DNA of 64,000 nt from Streptomyces sp. H27-C3 (GCF_030063415.1 NZ_JASITA010000002.1:124001-188000), one strand, 5' to 3'; counted from the stretch's first letter, positions 28,974 through 38,038 are shown. Notes: generated from the sequence alone by a model not told the origin. Program-made: numbers and translations.

Positions 28974-31544
28974 CTACTCGGTGGCGATGGCGTTCAGTAC
29001 GTTCATCCGGCCTGCCCGGAACGCCGGGACCAGGGCCGCGAACAGCCCCACGAAGGCCGAGGCGACAAAGACCCCGATGATCGTCGGCCACGGGATCTCC
29101 AGGACCCCGAGGCCCTCCAGGGCCAGCAGCTTCTGTGCCGACGTACCCCAGCCCATCCCGAGCGCGAGGCCGAGCAGCGCACCGAAGAGCGCGATGACCA
29201 CGGACTCCAGGCGGATCATGCGGCGCAGCTGCCGGCGCGAGAGGCCGATGGCCCGCATCAGGCCGATCTCCCTGGTCCGCTCGACGACCGACAGGGCGAG
29301 GGTGTTCACCACACCGAGGATCGCGACGACGATCGCGAGGCCGAGCAGTCCGTAGACGATGTTGAGCAACTGGCCGACCTGATCCTTGAGGTCCTGCTTG
29401 AAGTCGGTCTGGTTCTGCACCCGGTACTGCGGGTACGCCGACAGCGCGTCCTTGAGGCCCGCGTAGGCGGCCTTCTCATTGCCCTCCTCGGCCTTCGCGA
29501 ACATGATCTGGTTCTTCGGCATCTTCTCGGCCGGCAGGTACTTGGCGACGGTCGTGATGTTGGTGTACATCGCGCCCTTGTCGACGTTGACCTCGTCCGA
29601 TGTGATCGCCGCGATCCGCAGCTTCGCGCTCTTGCCGCCGGTGAAGGCGACCGTCATCTCGTCGCCGACCTTGATGCCGTGCCGCCCGGCGTAGTCGTCG
29701 CCGACCGACATGGCGTCCTTGCCGTACGCCGCGGTCAGTTCACCGGCGACGGTCTCGCGCCGCAGGTCCTCGGCGTACGTCGGGTCGGCCGCGGCCAGTG
29801 ATTCGTCCTCCGTCCTGCCGTCGGGGGAGGTCAGCTTGGCCTTGACCGCCTTGTAGTTGGTGACGTGCTCGATCCCGGGGACCGCCCGCAGCGCCTTCTC
29901 CGCGTCGGGGACGATCGGCTGGGGGGTGGTGGCCTGGACGATGAAGTCCGCGCCGACCGACTTGTCGAGCTCGTCGGTGGCCGAGGCGACCATGGAGGAC
30001 CCGACGACCGACAGGCACGCCACCAGGGCGAGGCCGATCATCAGGGCCGCGCCGGTCGCTCCCGTACGCCGCGGATTGCGCAGGGCGTTGCGCTCGGCCA
30101 TCCGCCCCACCGGGCCGAACATCCGCAGGACGATCGCGCTGAGCGCCCGGACCACGACCCCCGCGAGGAGCGGGCCGATGACAATGAAGCCGATGAGGGT
30201 GAGGACCACGCCGCCGGCGAGGAACAGCGAGCCTCCGGCCGCCTCGTCCGCCTGCGTCGTCAGGTACAGCAGCGCGCCGCCGGCGCCGGTCAGGACCAGG
30301 CCGAGCGCGGCCCGTATCCGGCCCGCCCTGCCGTCCGCCGGGGTCCCGACATCGCGCAGCGCGGCCATCGGGGAGACCGTGCCGGCCCGCCGGGCCGGGA
30401 CGTAGGCGGCGACGACGGTGACGATGACGCCGAGGGCGAGCCCGATGGCCGGGGTCGTCCAGGCCACCGTCAGGTCGTCGGTGGACAGTTCCATGCCGAG
30501 GGAACCCATGAGCTTCATCAGCCCGATGGCGAGGCCGACACCCGCGCCGATGCCCAGAATCGAACCGACGATGCCGAGCAGCAGCGCCTCCACCAGCACG
30601 GACCGGTTGATCTGCTTGCGACTGGAGCCCAGCGCCCGCATCAGGCCGATCTCGCGGGTGCGCTGGGTGACCAGCATCGAGAAGGTGTTGACGATCAGGA
30701 AGATACCGACGAGGAAGGCGATCCCGGCGAAACCGAGCATCGCGTACTTCATCACGCCGAGGAAGGAGCCGATCTCCTCGCGCCCGGAGTCCGCGGACTC
30801 CTTCGCGGTCCGGAGCTTGTAGGGGCCGTCCAGCGCGCCCGCGACCTGCTGCTTCAACTGGGTGTTGCTGAAGCCCTGTTGGGCGGTCACGGCGATGTGG
30901 CTGAAGGTGTCCGGCTTGCCCAGCAGCTTCTGCTGCGCGGTCGCGGTGTCGAAGTAGAAGACGGCCGCGCCCGGGTTGGTCACCTTGAAGGAGGCGATGC
31001 CGGTGATGTTCGCCTTGATGTCACCGGTGACGGCGATGGTGCGCAGCTCGTCACCGAGCTTGAGGTGGTGCTTGTCGGCGGTGTCGGAGTCGACCATGAC
31101 CTCGGTGGGCCCGCGCGGGGCGTGCCCGGAGGTGATCTCCATGGACTTGAGGTCGCTCTTCGTCCAGTTGCCGGCGATCGTGGGGGCGCCGCTGTCGGAG
31201 CCCATGTTCTTGTTGTCGCTGTTGACAACAGTCACCGACATGCTGGAGACGCCGCCTTCGGCGGACTTCACGCCGTCGGCCTTCGCCACCTGCCCGACGA
31301 CGGACGCGGGCAGCGACTCGGGCTTGCCGGTCTGCGGAGTGTCGTCGTCACCGGCCGTCTTGGGAGTGACCGTGACATCGGCCGCGGTGGCGGCGAAGAG
31401 CTTGTCGAAGGTGGTGTTCATGGTGTCGGTGAAGACGAGCGTGCCGCACACGAACGCCACCGAGAGCAGGACCGCGACGGCGGAGAGCGCCATCCGCCCC
31501 TTGTGCGCGACGAAGTTGCGCAGAGAGCTCCTGAGTACGGTCAT
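28974..31544 (-). CDS. MacB/FtsX-type ABC transporter permease
   Basis: 856-residue doubled permease, paralogue of the one at 620-3163. N-terminal anchor (MALSAVAVLLSVAFVCGTLVF), extracytoplasmic domain, first FtsX block (LGFAGIAFLVGIFLIVNTFSMLV with MRALGSSRKQINRS), central spans, second extracytoplasmic domain (SVGADFIVQATTPQPIVPDAEKAL), and final FtsX block (LALSVVERTREIGLMRAIGLSRRQLRRM). Its ATG overlaps the stop of the upstream ATPase by 4 nt. The substrate is unknown. Confidence 0.93.
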   Translation of the reverse strand: MTVLRSSLRNFVAHKGRMALSAVAVLLSVAFVCGTLVFTDTMNTTFDKLFAATAADVTVTPKTAGDDDTPQTGKPESLPASVVGQVAKADGVKSAEGGVSSMSVTVVNSDNKNMGSDSGAPTIAGNWTKSDLKSMEITSGHAPRGPTEVMVDSDTADKHHLKLGDELRTIAVTGDIKANITGIASFKVTNPGAAVFYFDTATAQQKLLGKPDTFSHIAVTAQQGFSNTQLKQQVAGALDGPYKLRTAKESADSGREEIGSFLGVMKYAMLGFAGIAFLVGIFLIVNTFSMLVTQRTREIGLMRALGSSRKQINRSVLVEALLLGIVGSILGIGAGVGLAIGLMKLMGSLGMELSTDDLTVAWTTPAIGLALGVIVTVVAAYVPARRAGTVSPMAALRDVGTPADGRAGRIRAALGLVLTGAGGALLYLTTQADEAAGGSLFLAGGVVLTLIGFIVIGPLLAGVVVRALSAIVLRMFGPVGRMAERNALRNPRRTGATGAALMIGLALVACLSVVGSSMVASATDELDKSVGADFIVQATTPQPIVPDAEKALRAVPGIEHVTNYKAVKAKLTSPDGRTEDESLAAADPTYAEDLRRETVAGELTAAYGKDAMSVGDDYAGRHGIKVGDEMTVAFTGGKSAKLRIAAITSDEVNVDKGAMYTNITTVAKYLPAEKMPKNQIMFAKAEEGNEKAAYAGLKDALSAYPQYRVQNQTDFKQDLKDQVGQLLNIVYGLLGLAIVVAILGVVNTLALSVVERTREIGLMRAIGLSRRQLRRMIRLESVVIALFGALLGLALGMGWGTSAQKLLALEGLGVLEIPWPTIIGVFVASAFVGLFAALVPAFRAGRMNVLNAIATE

Positions 31545-32329
31545 GACGTCCGCCCGCGTGCGTCGAAGTCCTTCATGCGGTCGAGGACCTGATCGGCCGT
31601 CGGGTGGAACATCTCGTCGACGATGCGACCGTCGGCGAGATACAGCACGCGGTCCGCGTACGAGGCGGCGACCGGGTCGTGGGTGACCATGACGATGGTC
31701 TGCGACAGCTCGTCGACGGACCGGCGCAGGAAGCTCAACACCTCTGCTCCGGCGCGGGAGTCGAGGTTTCCGGTCGGCTCGTCACCGAAGATGATCTCGG
31801 GGCGTGCGGCGAGCGCCCGCGCCACCGCGACCCGCTGCTGCTGGCCGCCGGAGAGCTCGGTCGGTCGGTGACCGAGACGGTCCGCGAGACCGACGGTCTC
31901 CACCACCTGGTTGAGCCACGCGGCGTCCGGCTTGCGGCCCGCGATGTCCATCGGCAGCGTGATGTTCTCCAGGGCGTTGAGCGTCGGTAGCAGGTTGAAC
32001 GCCTGGAAGATGAAGCCGACGCGGTCCCTGCGCAGCCGCGTGAGCTTCTTGTCCTTGAGCCCGGTGATCTCGGTCTCGTCGAGGAAGATCTCGCCCGACG
32101 TGACGGTGTCGAGGCCGGCCAGGCAGTGCATCAGCGTGGACTTGCCGGACCCGGACGGGCCCATGATCGCGGTGAACTGCCCGCGGGCGATGTCCACATC
32201 GACGTGGTCGAGCGCCACGACGCGGGTCTCCCCGGACCCGTACGCCTTCACGACCTGTCGCGCCTTCGCGGCGACGGCCGTACGCCCTCCAGTGCCCCCG
32301 TGCCTGGGAATGGTCATGGCCGTTGTCAC
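31541..32329 (-). CDS. ABC exporter ATP-binding subunit (LolD/MacB-type)
   Basis: 262-residue ATPase. Walker A GPSGSGKST, Q-loop FIFQAFNLLPT, signature LSGGQQQRVAVARAL, Walker B IIFGDEPTGNLDS and H-loop MVTHD are intact. Most positions are identical to the truncated ATPase at 2-553, including the PTLNALENITLPMDIAGRKPD segment. I chose GTG at 32329 because AGGAGA lies 6 nt upstream; an in-frame ATG follows four codons later. Translationally coupled to the permease. Confidence 0.94.
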   Translation of the reverse strand: MTTAMTIPRHGGTGGRTAVAAKARQVVKAYGSGETRVVALDHVDVDIARGQFTAIMGPSGSGKSTLMHCLAGLDTVTSGEIFLDETEITGLKDKKLTRLRRDRVGFIFQAFNLLPTLNALENITLPMDIAGRKPDAAWLNQVVETVGLADRLGHRPTELSGGQQQRVAVARALAARPEIIFGDEPTGNLDSRAGAEVLSFLRRSVDELSQTIVMVTHDPVAASYADRVLYLADGRIVDEMFHPTADQVLDRMKDFDARGRTS

Positions 32330-32662
32330 GGTAAGTCTCCTATGCCGATCGGGAATTGGACGTCGAAGATTGCTGCGCTCGACGATTCTGCAGACCGGAG
32401 ACCCCGCGCACACTGGTGCGCGTCTCCGTATCCACCCGGGGGACAGCCCCACCCCCCAAGGTGTGGCAGCCCGCATCGAGGCCGTAAGACCAAGTTAAAG
32501 AACGGCGTCGTTCGGCTCGTCCTCCGCCGGGACGAAGACCCGCTGGTCAGAAGTAAGGAGAACTCCCTAGGGGATCTCCACCCTCAGGTGGAGTGGTACT
32601 CCGGGTCGTCCGCGCACTCCCCCCGCGTGAGCTGCGGATGAGAAGGTGACGGAACCACATAC
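32330..32662. other. 333-bp divergent control region between ABC operon and MFS exporter
   Basis: No gene. It contains a short dyad GAACG-GCGT-CGTTC (32500-32513) and a 7-bp hairpin CTCCACC / GGTGGAG with CTCA loop (32576-32593) some 70 bp before the MFS start. Either could be an operator for an exporter regulator, but none is encoded next door. Promoter hexamers are not clear by eye. Confidence 0.45.
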
Positions 32663-34387
32663 GTGCACAGTGAAGGGACCTCGGTGGGCGGCGCGGGCGG
32701 CGATACGGCGAGTACGGGCTCGGGGAGCACGGGTAGCGCCGGGAGCACGGCGGGCACGAGCCGAGCGGGTGTGGGCAGCGGCGGCGGGTCGGACGGCACC
32801 GGCGCGATACCCGGGGGCCCGCCGCCCACACCCGCCACCCCCAGCCCCAGCGGTACGCCCCCCACCGTCCGCCGCGGCCCGGTCGTCGCCGCGCTCATGC
32901 TCGGCATGGCCCTGGCCGCCCTGGACGGCACGATCGTGTCCACCGCCGTACCGCAGATCGTCGGCGACCTCGGCGGTTTCGCGATCTTCTCCTGGCTGTT
33001 CGCGGGCTATCTGCTCGCGGTGACGGTCACTCTCCCGGTGTACGGAAAGCTTTCCGACACCTTCGGCCGCAAGCCGGTGCTGATCGCCGGGATCGCCCTC
33101 TTCCTCGTCGGCTCACTGCTGTGCGCCTTCGCCTGGAACATGGAGAGCCTGATCGCCTTCCGCATCGTCCAGGGCCTCGGCGGCGGAGCCATCCAGGGCA
33201 CGGTCCAGACAGTCGCCGCCGACCTCTACCCCCTGAAGGAACGCCCCAAGATCCAGGCCAAGTTGTCCACCGTGTGGGCGGTGTCGGCCGTCGCGGGCCC
33301 GGCCGTCGGCGGGCTGCTCGCCTCGTACGCCGACTGGCGCTGGATCTTCCTCGTCAACCTGCCGGTGGGCGCCGTGGCGCTGTTGCTGATCGCCCGGCAC
33401 TTCCACGAACCGGCGCGTACGAAGTCCCCCACGGCCACCGGCCGCCCCCGCATCGACTGGGCGGGCGCGCTCGGCGTGTTCGCCTGCGGCGGCCTGCTGC
33501 TCTTCGCGCTCGTCCAGGGCGGCGTCGCCTGGCCCTGGCTCTCCGCGCCCTCCCTCGCCCTGTTCGGCGGCAGTGCGCTGCTCGCCGCGGCCACCGTCGT
33601 CATCGAGCGCCGCGCCGCCGAGCCGATCATCCCGGGCTGGGTGTGGCGCAGGCGCACCATCGCCGCCGTCAATCTCGCGCTGGGCGCGCTGGGCCTCCTG
33701 ATGGTCGCCCCGACCGTCTTCCTGCCCACCTATGCCCAGGCGGTCCTTGAACTCGACCCGATAGCAGCCGGCTTCGTCCTGTCGATCATGACGCTGAGCT
33801 GGCCGGTGTCGGCCGCGCTGAGCCAGCACGCGTACAACCGCATCGGGTTCCGGCTGACCGCGATCATCGGCATCGGCTGCGCGGCGCTGATCCTGCTGGC
33901 CTTCCCGCTGCTGCCGTTCCCCGGTTCGGCGTGGCAGCCCGCCCTGATCATGCTGCTGCTCGGCGGGGCGCTCGGCCTCTTCCAGCTCCCCCTCATCGTC
34001 GGCGTCCAGTCGACGGTCGGCTGGACGGAGCGCGGCACGACCACCGCGTCCGTCCTCTTCTGCCGCCAGGTCGGCCAGTCGGTGGGCGCCGCGCTCTTCG
34101 GCGCCGTCGCCAACGCCACCCTCGCGTCCAGACTCGCGGACGCCCCCGAGGCGATACGTGACGGACTGCCCGGCGACCTCGACTCCGTGTCCCACGCGTT
34201 GGGCGACCCGGGCCGGCTCACCGCGGAGGCGGCCGACTACCTGCGCCGGGCGGTCGACGCGGCCGTCGACTACGTATATCTGGGCGCGGCCTGCGCGGCC
34301 GTCCTGGCGCTGCTCGCGCTGATATTCGTCGCCCCGCGCCGCTTCCCCGTCATCAACGAACCGGAAGATCCCGCACCGCTCAAGTGA
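32663..34387 (+). CDS. MFS drug exporter, DHA2 (14-TMS) family
   Basis: 574-residue proton-driven efflux pump. After a 70-residue Gly/Ser/Thr/Pro-rich cytoplasmic N-terminus the membrane region starts at GPVVAALMLGMALAALDGTIVSTAVPQIVGDLGG, the classic DHA2 motif D1 (LDxTIVNVALP-like). Motif A follows as GKLSDTFGRKPVL, motif B region MESLIAFRIVQGLGGGAIQGTVQTVAADL, and motif C-like VSAVAGPAVGGLLASYADWRWIFLVNLPVG. The GTG at 32663 is the longest start; the low-complexity N-terminus makes a later start possible. No TetR/MarR regulator is adjacent. The substrate is unknown. Confidence 0.9.
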   Translation: MHSEGTSVGGAGGDTASTGSGSTGSAGSTAGTSRAGVGSGGGSDGTGAIPGGPPPTPATPSPSGTPPTVRRGPVVAALMLGMALAALDGTIVSTAVPQIVGDLGGFAIFSWLFAGYLLAVTVTLPVYGKLSDTFGRKPVLIAGIALFLVGSLLCAFAWNMESLIAFRIVQGLGGGAIQGTVQTVAADLYPLKERPKIQAKLSTVWAVSAVAGPAVGGLLASYADWRWIFLVNLPVGAVALLLIARHFHEPARTKSPTATGRPRIDWAGALGVFACGGLLLFALVQGGVAWPWLSAPSLALFGGSALLAAATVVIERRAAEPIIPGWVWRRRTIAAVNLALGALGLLMVAPTVFLPTYAQAVLELDPIAAGFVLSIMTLSWPVSAALSQHAYNRIGFRLTAIIGIGCAALILLAFPLLPFPGSAWQPALIMLLLGGALGLFQLPLIVGVQSTVGWTERGTTTASVLFCRQVGQSVGAALFGAVANATLASRLADAPEAIRDGLPGDLDSVSHALGDPGRLTAEAADYLRRAVDAAVDYVYLGAACAAVLALLALIFVAPRRFPVINEPEDPAPLK

Positions 34388-34615
34388 CATGCCTCACAGG
34401 GAAATCGCAGAACTCGTGAGCAACCGTCACCGAATGCCCTTTTTGACCATCCCTCACGTCAGCACCACACACCTGATACACAAAAATCCGGCTTCCCTAG
34501 CTCTTATTCCGCCCTTACTCTTCGGCAAAGTCGCGCACCGCAGAGGTTCTCCCACGGCGACTTCCCTCTTCTTTTTCTTTCGCTTGTTTCTTTCGGACCC
34601 AGAAAAAGGTCACCT
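34388..34615 (+). promoter_or_regulatory. AT-rich leader of the sortase-anchored protein
   Basis: This 228-bp non-coding stretch is far richer in A/T than its surroundings, with runs such as CTTTTTGACC, ACACAAAAATCC and TTCTTTTTCTTTCGC. AAAAAGG lies about 7 nt before the GTG. It probably contains a strong or sporulation/nutrient-regulated promoter (TTTTTGACC may hold a -35). I reject the 76-codon open frame crossing it. Confidence 0.5.
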
Positions 34616-35899
34616 GTGAGATTCCGCCGCATCCTCGCCACTGCTGCCGTGGCCGCAGTGACGACGCCCCTCGCCCTGCTCTCCGTCACCCCGGCGTTCG
34701 CCGACGCCAAGCCGGCCACGCAGGAGCAGTCGAGCAAGCCCACCATCAAGCAGCTCGAAAAAGCCGCCGAAATAGCGCAGAAGGCGTACGCCGACGCGGT
34801 CCAGGTCAAGCAGGACGCCGTAGACGCGCTGGAGGCCCTCGACACCGACGCCTCGCCGCTCTACGTCGCGCGCCAGACCGCGATCAAGGAGGCCACCGAG
34901 GCCGCCGCCGCGAAGACCGCCGCCGACACCGCGGTCACCGAGGCGAAGACCGCACTCGACGCGCTCCCCGCGGACGCCACCGAGGAGCAGAAGGCCGCCG
35001 CGACGAAGGCCGTCACCGACGCCGAGGCAGTCGCCAAGACCGCAGCCGAGACGAAGACCGCCGCCGACACCAAGTCCGAGACGGCCCGTAAGGCACTGGA
35101 AGACGCCAGGGTCGCCGCCTTCAAGACGCTCCACGCGGCGTCGGAGAACGTGAAGAGCACCCTCGGCGTCAAGAAGGCCGCCGACAAGGCGCTCGCCGAC
35201 GCGCTGGAAGAGGAGGGCGACGAGGGCGAGGGCGAGTGCGTCCTGGAGCCCGACTTCACCACCGTGGTGACGGGCCTGCCCGGCACGGTCGTCGCCGGGA
35301 AGTGGGTCGACTTCAAGCTCCGCCTGACCAACGGCACCGACAAGACGATGGACGAGGTCTACCCCTTCGTCAGCGTCCACGCGACGGACGAGAAGGGCGT
35401 CAAGGACCTCAGCCACCTGCTGAAGCTCCAGTGGTCCTCCGCGACCTCCAAGGCCTGGCAGAACGTTGACGTCGAGAACTACCTCGACCGCATCGCCCCG
35501 CTGAAGGCCGGCGCGCACAGCGACGTCAAGCTGCGCCTCAAGGTCGACGCGAAGGCCCCCGCGGGCCAGGGTGTCGCCTTCGTCGCCGGTGACTACTGGA
35601 ACGAAGACGAGACGTGCGGCGGGACTCCGGACCTGACCACGTACGAGTTCCAGATCGCCGCCGCGGGCGCCAAGCCCGGCACGGTCCCGCCCGCCAAGCC
35701 CGGCAAGGCCACGAAGCCCCCGGTCGCGGCCCCGTCGCCGCAGGGCACCTCGTCCCCGCAGCCGGTGAGCGGCGCGCTCGCCAAGACCGGTACCAACTCG
35801 GCCGTCCCGCAGATCGCCCTCGCGGGCGCCGCGGCCGTAGCGGTCGGCGCCGGCGCGGTGTTCGTCGTACGCCGCCGCAAGGCCGACTCCGCGGCCTAG
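34616..35899 (+). CDS. Sortase-anchored (LAKTG) surface protein with coiled-coil stalk
   Basis: 427-residue exported protein. Signal peptide MRFRRILATAAVAAVTTPLALLSVTPAFA (cleavage AFA-DA). Residues ~40-205 are an Ala/Lys/Glu/Thr-rich heptad region predicted to form an extended coiled coil. Residues ~205-345 form a beta-rich domain with two Cys (GECVLEPDFTTVV.., NEDETCGGTPD) that may disulfide-bond. A Pro/Lys/Ala wall-spanning linker precedes the sorting signal LAKTG (388-392), a hydrophobic span and RRRK. LAxTG is the substrate motif of Streptomyces class E sortases. It is flanked by its own terminator at 35927. Confidence 0.9.
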   Translation: MRFRRILATAAVAAVTTPLALLSVTPAFADAKPATQEQSSKPTIKQLEKAAEIAQKAYADAVQVKQDAVDALEALDTDASPLYVARQTAIKEATEAAAAKTAADTAVTEAKTALDALPADATEEQKAAATKAVTDAEAVAKTAAETKTAADTKSETARKALEDARVAAFKTLHAASENVKSTLGVKKAADKALADALEEEGDEGEGECVLEPDFTTVVTGLPGTVVAGKWVDFKLRLTNGTDKTMDEVYPFVSVHATDEKGVKDLSHLLKLQWSSATSKAWQNVDVENYLDRIAPLKAGAHSDVKLRLKVDAKAPAGQGVAFVAGDYWNEDETCGGTPDLTTYEFQIAAAGAKPGTVPPAKPGKATKPPVAAPSPQGTSSPQPVSGALAKTGTNSAVPQIALAGAAAVAVGAGAVFVVRRRKADSAA

Positions 35900-35926
35900 G
35901 CACGACCGGCCTCACCCGCACCACGG

Positions 35927-35959
35927 AAGGGCCCGCATCCACCCCGGATGTGGGCCCTT
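35927..35959. terminator. Bidirectional terminator
   Basis: A 14-bp stem (AAGGGCCCGCATCC with GGATGTGGGCCCTT, one G-T pair, 5-nt loop) is followed by TTT on the plus strand. It lies between the LAKTG gene and the converging DUF397 gene. Confidence 0.85.
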
Positions 35960-35979
35960 TCGGTGGAGACGGAGCGGAG

Positions 35980-36189
35980 TCAGATCCCCGCGGCTTTGAC
36001 CCGGTCCACGAAAGCGGCCCAGGCGTCGGCCGGGAAGACCAGAACCGGGCCGGTCGGATTCTTGCTGTCACGGACCGGAGCGAGCCCCGGGACATTGTCG
36101 GCGAATTCGACGCAGTCGCCGCCCTGCCCATTGCTGTATGCGGTCTTGCGCCACGTGGCGTTACTCAGGTCGGCTCGTGCGGCGTGCAT
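35980..36189 (-). CDS. DUF397 domain protein
   Basis: 69-residue protein with the complete DUF397 pattern: ATWRKTAYSNGQGGDCVEFAD, VRDSKNPTGPVLVFPADAWAAFV. In Streptomyces these small proteins are encoded next to WhiJ-like XRE/DUF5753 regulators and are thought to modulate them. GGAGGAG precedes the ATG, and the gene overlaps the upstream regulator by 25 nt. Confidence 0.92.
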   Translation of the reverse strand: MHAARADLSNATWRKTAYSNGQGGDCVEFADNVPGLAPVRDSKNPTGPVLVFPADAWAAFVDRVKAAGI

Positions 36190-37013
36190 CCGCTGTACTC
36201 CTCCATTACTGACCCGATCACGGTCAGAGACTCGTCGGGCGGCAGTGCCTTCGCCTGCAACAGATCGTAGGCCAGTGCGTATTCAGCGACGCCTTCCGAT
36301 GCTTCCATGAGCTGCCCGGTGTGCGAGCTCTCCATGTAAGCCACGTCGCGCCCCCGGTCGAATCCGAGCATGGTCAACGAGCCGCCCATAACGGGGTGTT
36401 CGCCCTTGTCGAAGGGCAACACCTGCAACACCACATGCGGGGTCCGCGCCATGCCCAGCAAGTGGTCCAGCTGGTCACGCATGACCGCCGGGCCTCCCAC
36501 GGGGCGTCGAATCACCGCTTCGTCCAGGATGCACCACAGCAGCGGAGGAGCGCCGCCCCCGAGGAGGTGTTGCCGCTCGATCCGCGCGGCAACCAGCGCT
36601 TCGATTTGCGCATCGGTGTCGCGCGGACGACTGACCCGCAGGAGTGCGCGTGCGTACGCCTCCGTCTGGAGCAGCCCCGGCACCGCGTGCGCCATGTACT
36701 TGAACATCCGAGTGGCCGTCGCCTCATACGCCATGAACGTACGCGCCCAGTCCGGGAACGGGGTCCGTTTGACGTGCCCCCAAAGGTCGGTCAAATCACC
36801 TTCCGCGCCCAGGAGTTCATCCAGCTTGTGGTCGATGTCCGCCGGCGGCGTCTCGTTCCCCAGCTCGAACTGGGCGATCCGGCTGTGGGCGATGGGGATC
36901 CGGTCCCCCAGCTCCCGCTGCGTCCATCCCGCCCGCGTACGGAGCTTGCGCAGCTTCGTGCCGTACAGCGCCGCCAGGGACGTGGACGGGTCAAGTTCCT
37001 TCGGTGCGGGCAT
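36165..37013 (-). CDS. XRE-family regulator with DUF5753 domain (WhiJ-like)
   Basis: 282-residue DNA-binding protein. The N-terminal helix-turn-helix (LRKLRTRAGWTQRELGDRIPIAHSRIAQFELGNETP, about 18-60) is followed by a DUF5753 domain (MFKYMAHAVPGLLQTEAYARALL.., PPLLWCILDEAVIRRPVGG.., VVLQVLPFDKGEHPVMGGSLTML..). Such proteins pair with DUF397 proteins in developmental regulatory loci like whiJ and abaA. The ATG at 37013 has GGGGG upstream; the 46-codon N-terminal extension of the frame overlaps the divergent promoter. It is divergent from the 100-aa gene at 37127. Confidence 0.93.
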   Translation of the reverse strand: MPAPKELDPSTSLAALYGTKLRKLRTRAGWTQRELGDRIPIAHSRIAQFELGNETPPADIDHKLDELLGAEGDLTDLWGHVKRTPFPDWARTFMAYEATATRMFKYMAHAVPGLLQTEAYARALLRVSRPRDTDAQIEALVAARIERQHLLGGGAPPLLWCILDEAVIRRPVGGPAVMRDQLDHLLGMARTPHVVLQVLPFDKGEHPVMGGSLTMLGFDRGRDVAYMESSHTGQLMEASEGVAEYALAYDLLQAKALPPDESLTVIGSVMEEYSGCTPHEPT

Positions 37014-37065
37014 CGTAGCCCCCCGTTTTCGCTCCGTCGCGCCGAAAACCATTACGCCTAGTGAT

Positions 37066-37111
37066 CGTAGACCTACGCACCGATGCTCGTCAGTGGAAGG
37101 TACGAGCATCG
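37066..37111. promoter_or_regulatory. Inverted repeats in the regulator's divergent promoter
   Basis: Two dyads lie between the XRE regulator and the 100-aa gene: CGTAG-AC-CTACG (37066-37077) and CGATGCTCGT / ACGAGCATCG (37081-37090 and 37102-37111, 11-bp spacer). Position and symmetry suggest operators for the adjacent XRE protein. The second abuts the GAGGAAGG ribosome-binding site of the rightward gene. Confidence 0.5.
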
Positions 37112-37126
37112 AGGAAGGCACCTGAC

Positions 37127-37429
37127 ATGGGAACGGCACAGCACGCGGAGGCATTCGCCCGGGAGATGCGCGACCTGGTGGAGGCCACCGCCCCGCGACT
37201 CTTCGCAGTCGTGGAGCAGTTCGCGACGCGCGACGGCGAACCGGACGGCAGGGTCGCCGCCTGGGGGCTCGCGCACCAGGACGGGTCCGCGTACGTCACC
37301 TCCGCCGACGGCAGCATGCGCATGTCGTTGCGCACGGCCGAGCGGGCAGCCGAGTGGATCTCACTCAGGCCCGGCAGCTCCGGCAGCCTGATCTGGGTCG
37401 GAGCCGGAGGGGTCTGCACGGGCGACTGA
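37127..37429 (+). CDS. Small hypothetical protein of a WhiJ/AbaA-like locus
   Basis: 100-residue protein, not assigned to a characterised family. It starts with a helical segment (HAEAFAREMRDLVEATAPRLFAVVEQFATRDGE) followed by a short beta-like region (VAAWGLAHQDGSAYVTSADGSMRMSLRTAERAAEWISLRPGSSGSLIWV). Good GC3 periodicity and GAGGAAGG 8 nt before the ATG support it as real. It lacks the ATP-binding motifs of the anti-sigma-like kinases often found at such loci. Divergent transcription from the XRE regulator suggests it is a target. Confidence 0.75.
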   Translation: MGTAQHAEAFAREMRDLVEATAPRLFAVVEQFATRDGEPDGRVAAWGLAHQDGSAYVTSADGSMRMSLRTAERAAEWISLRPGSSGSLIWVGAGGVCTGD

Positions 37430-37661
37430 CACAGCTGACTGACATGTTCCGGTTCGGTTACCGCCAGTAGAGATCTGACGACACCCCTGTACCTGCGGTA
37501 ACTGCCCGATCGCCGGACCGAGTTCGCACGAAAGGCTCCCCGGCGCGCGTACCCCTGGGTAACGTACGCGACCCAACCAGCGCACCCGCCGCCGCTTCCC
37601 CGGCTCCGGCCGCGCTCCTCCCTGCATCCGCTCGGGATACAGCCGCGCAAGGAGAAGCCGC

Positions 37662-38038
37662 ATGTCGCACTACCCGGAGTACCTCTATCCCTGGCAGAGC
37701 TCCCCGCCCGTCCCGCCCGCTCCCCGTCGGCCCGCCTCCCCAGCCGGGCCGTGGTGGGGGCGGACGCGAACGCCCTGGAGCCCCTGGTCTTCACCTCGGT
37801 CACGACCACGATCTTCCTCACCCTGCTCGCCTCGGTCGCCGGGATGATCCTCGTGTGCGCGACGGAGATGGGGATGGCGCGGGTCGCGGCCCTCGCCGAC
37901 GCAGTGCGCGAGCGGCCCGGCATCCCCGTCGGGGGTGCCGGGCCGCTCGCGGGGTGCCGGACGGCCCGGCTTCCGCGGCGCCAATCCGCCGGTCCGGCAC
38001 GATGGAGGTATGCGGACCCGACCTGTACTCGTATATGA
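37662..38038 (+). pseudogene. Small membrane protein gene broken by a 1-nt frameshift
   Basis: A strong AAGGAGA site precedes ATG 37662 (MSHYPEYLYPWQSSPPVPPAP). Coding character (G/C at third positions) holds in this frame up to GPWWG near 37757. It then switches cleanly to the frame reading ADANALEPLVFTSV, followed by a membrane span TIFLTLLASVAGMILVCATEM and an amphipathic tail. One extra G in the G5 run at 37756-37760 would restore a continuous protein of about 87 residues up to the palindrome at 37907. As written, the first frame stops at 37847. It could be a true mutation, phase-variable, or a sequencing error. Confidence 0.55.
37907..37951. terminator. Long GC palindrome / terminator
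   Basis: A perfect 16-bp stem (CGCGAGCGGCCCGGCA paired with TGCCGGGCCGCTCGCG) with a 13-nt loop that itself pairs CCCCG/CGGGG. It lies inside the open frame of the broken membrane gene and about 60 bp before the DCC gene, so it probably ends the upstream transcript. Confidence 0.7.

Noticed and set aside
34389..34619. 76-codon ORF in the AT-rich leader
   Set aside because: No third-position GC bias, Phe/Leu-rich random composition, and it overlaps the promoter of the surface protein.
37457..37502. GTTACCGC / GCGGTAAC inverted repeat as a terminator or operator
   Set aside because: Eight base pairs with a 30-nt loop and no supporting context; not strong enough to annotate.
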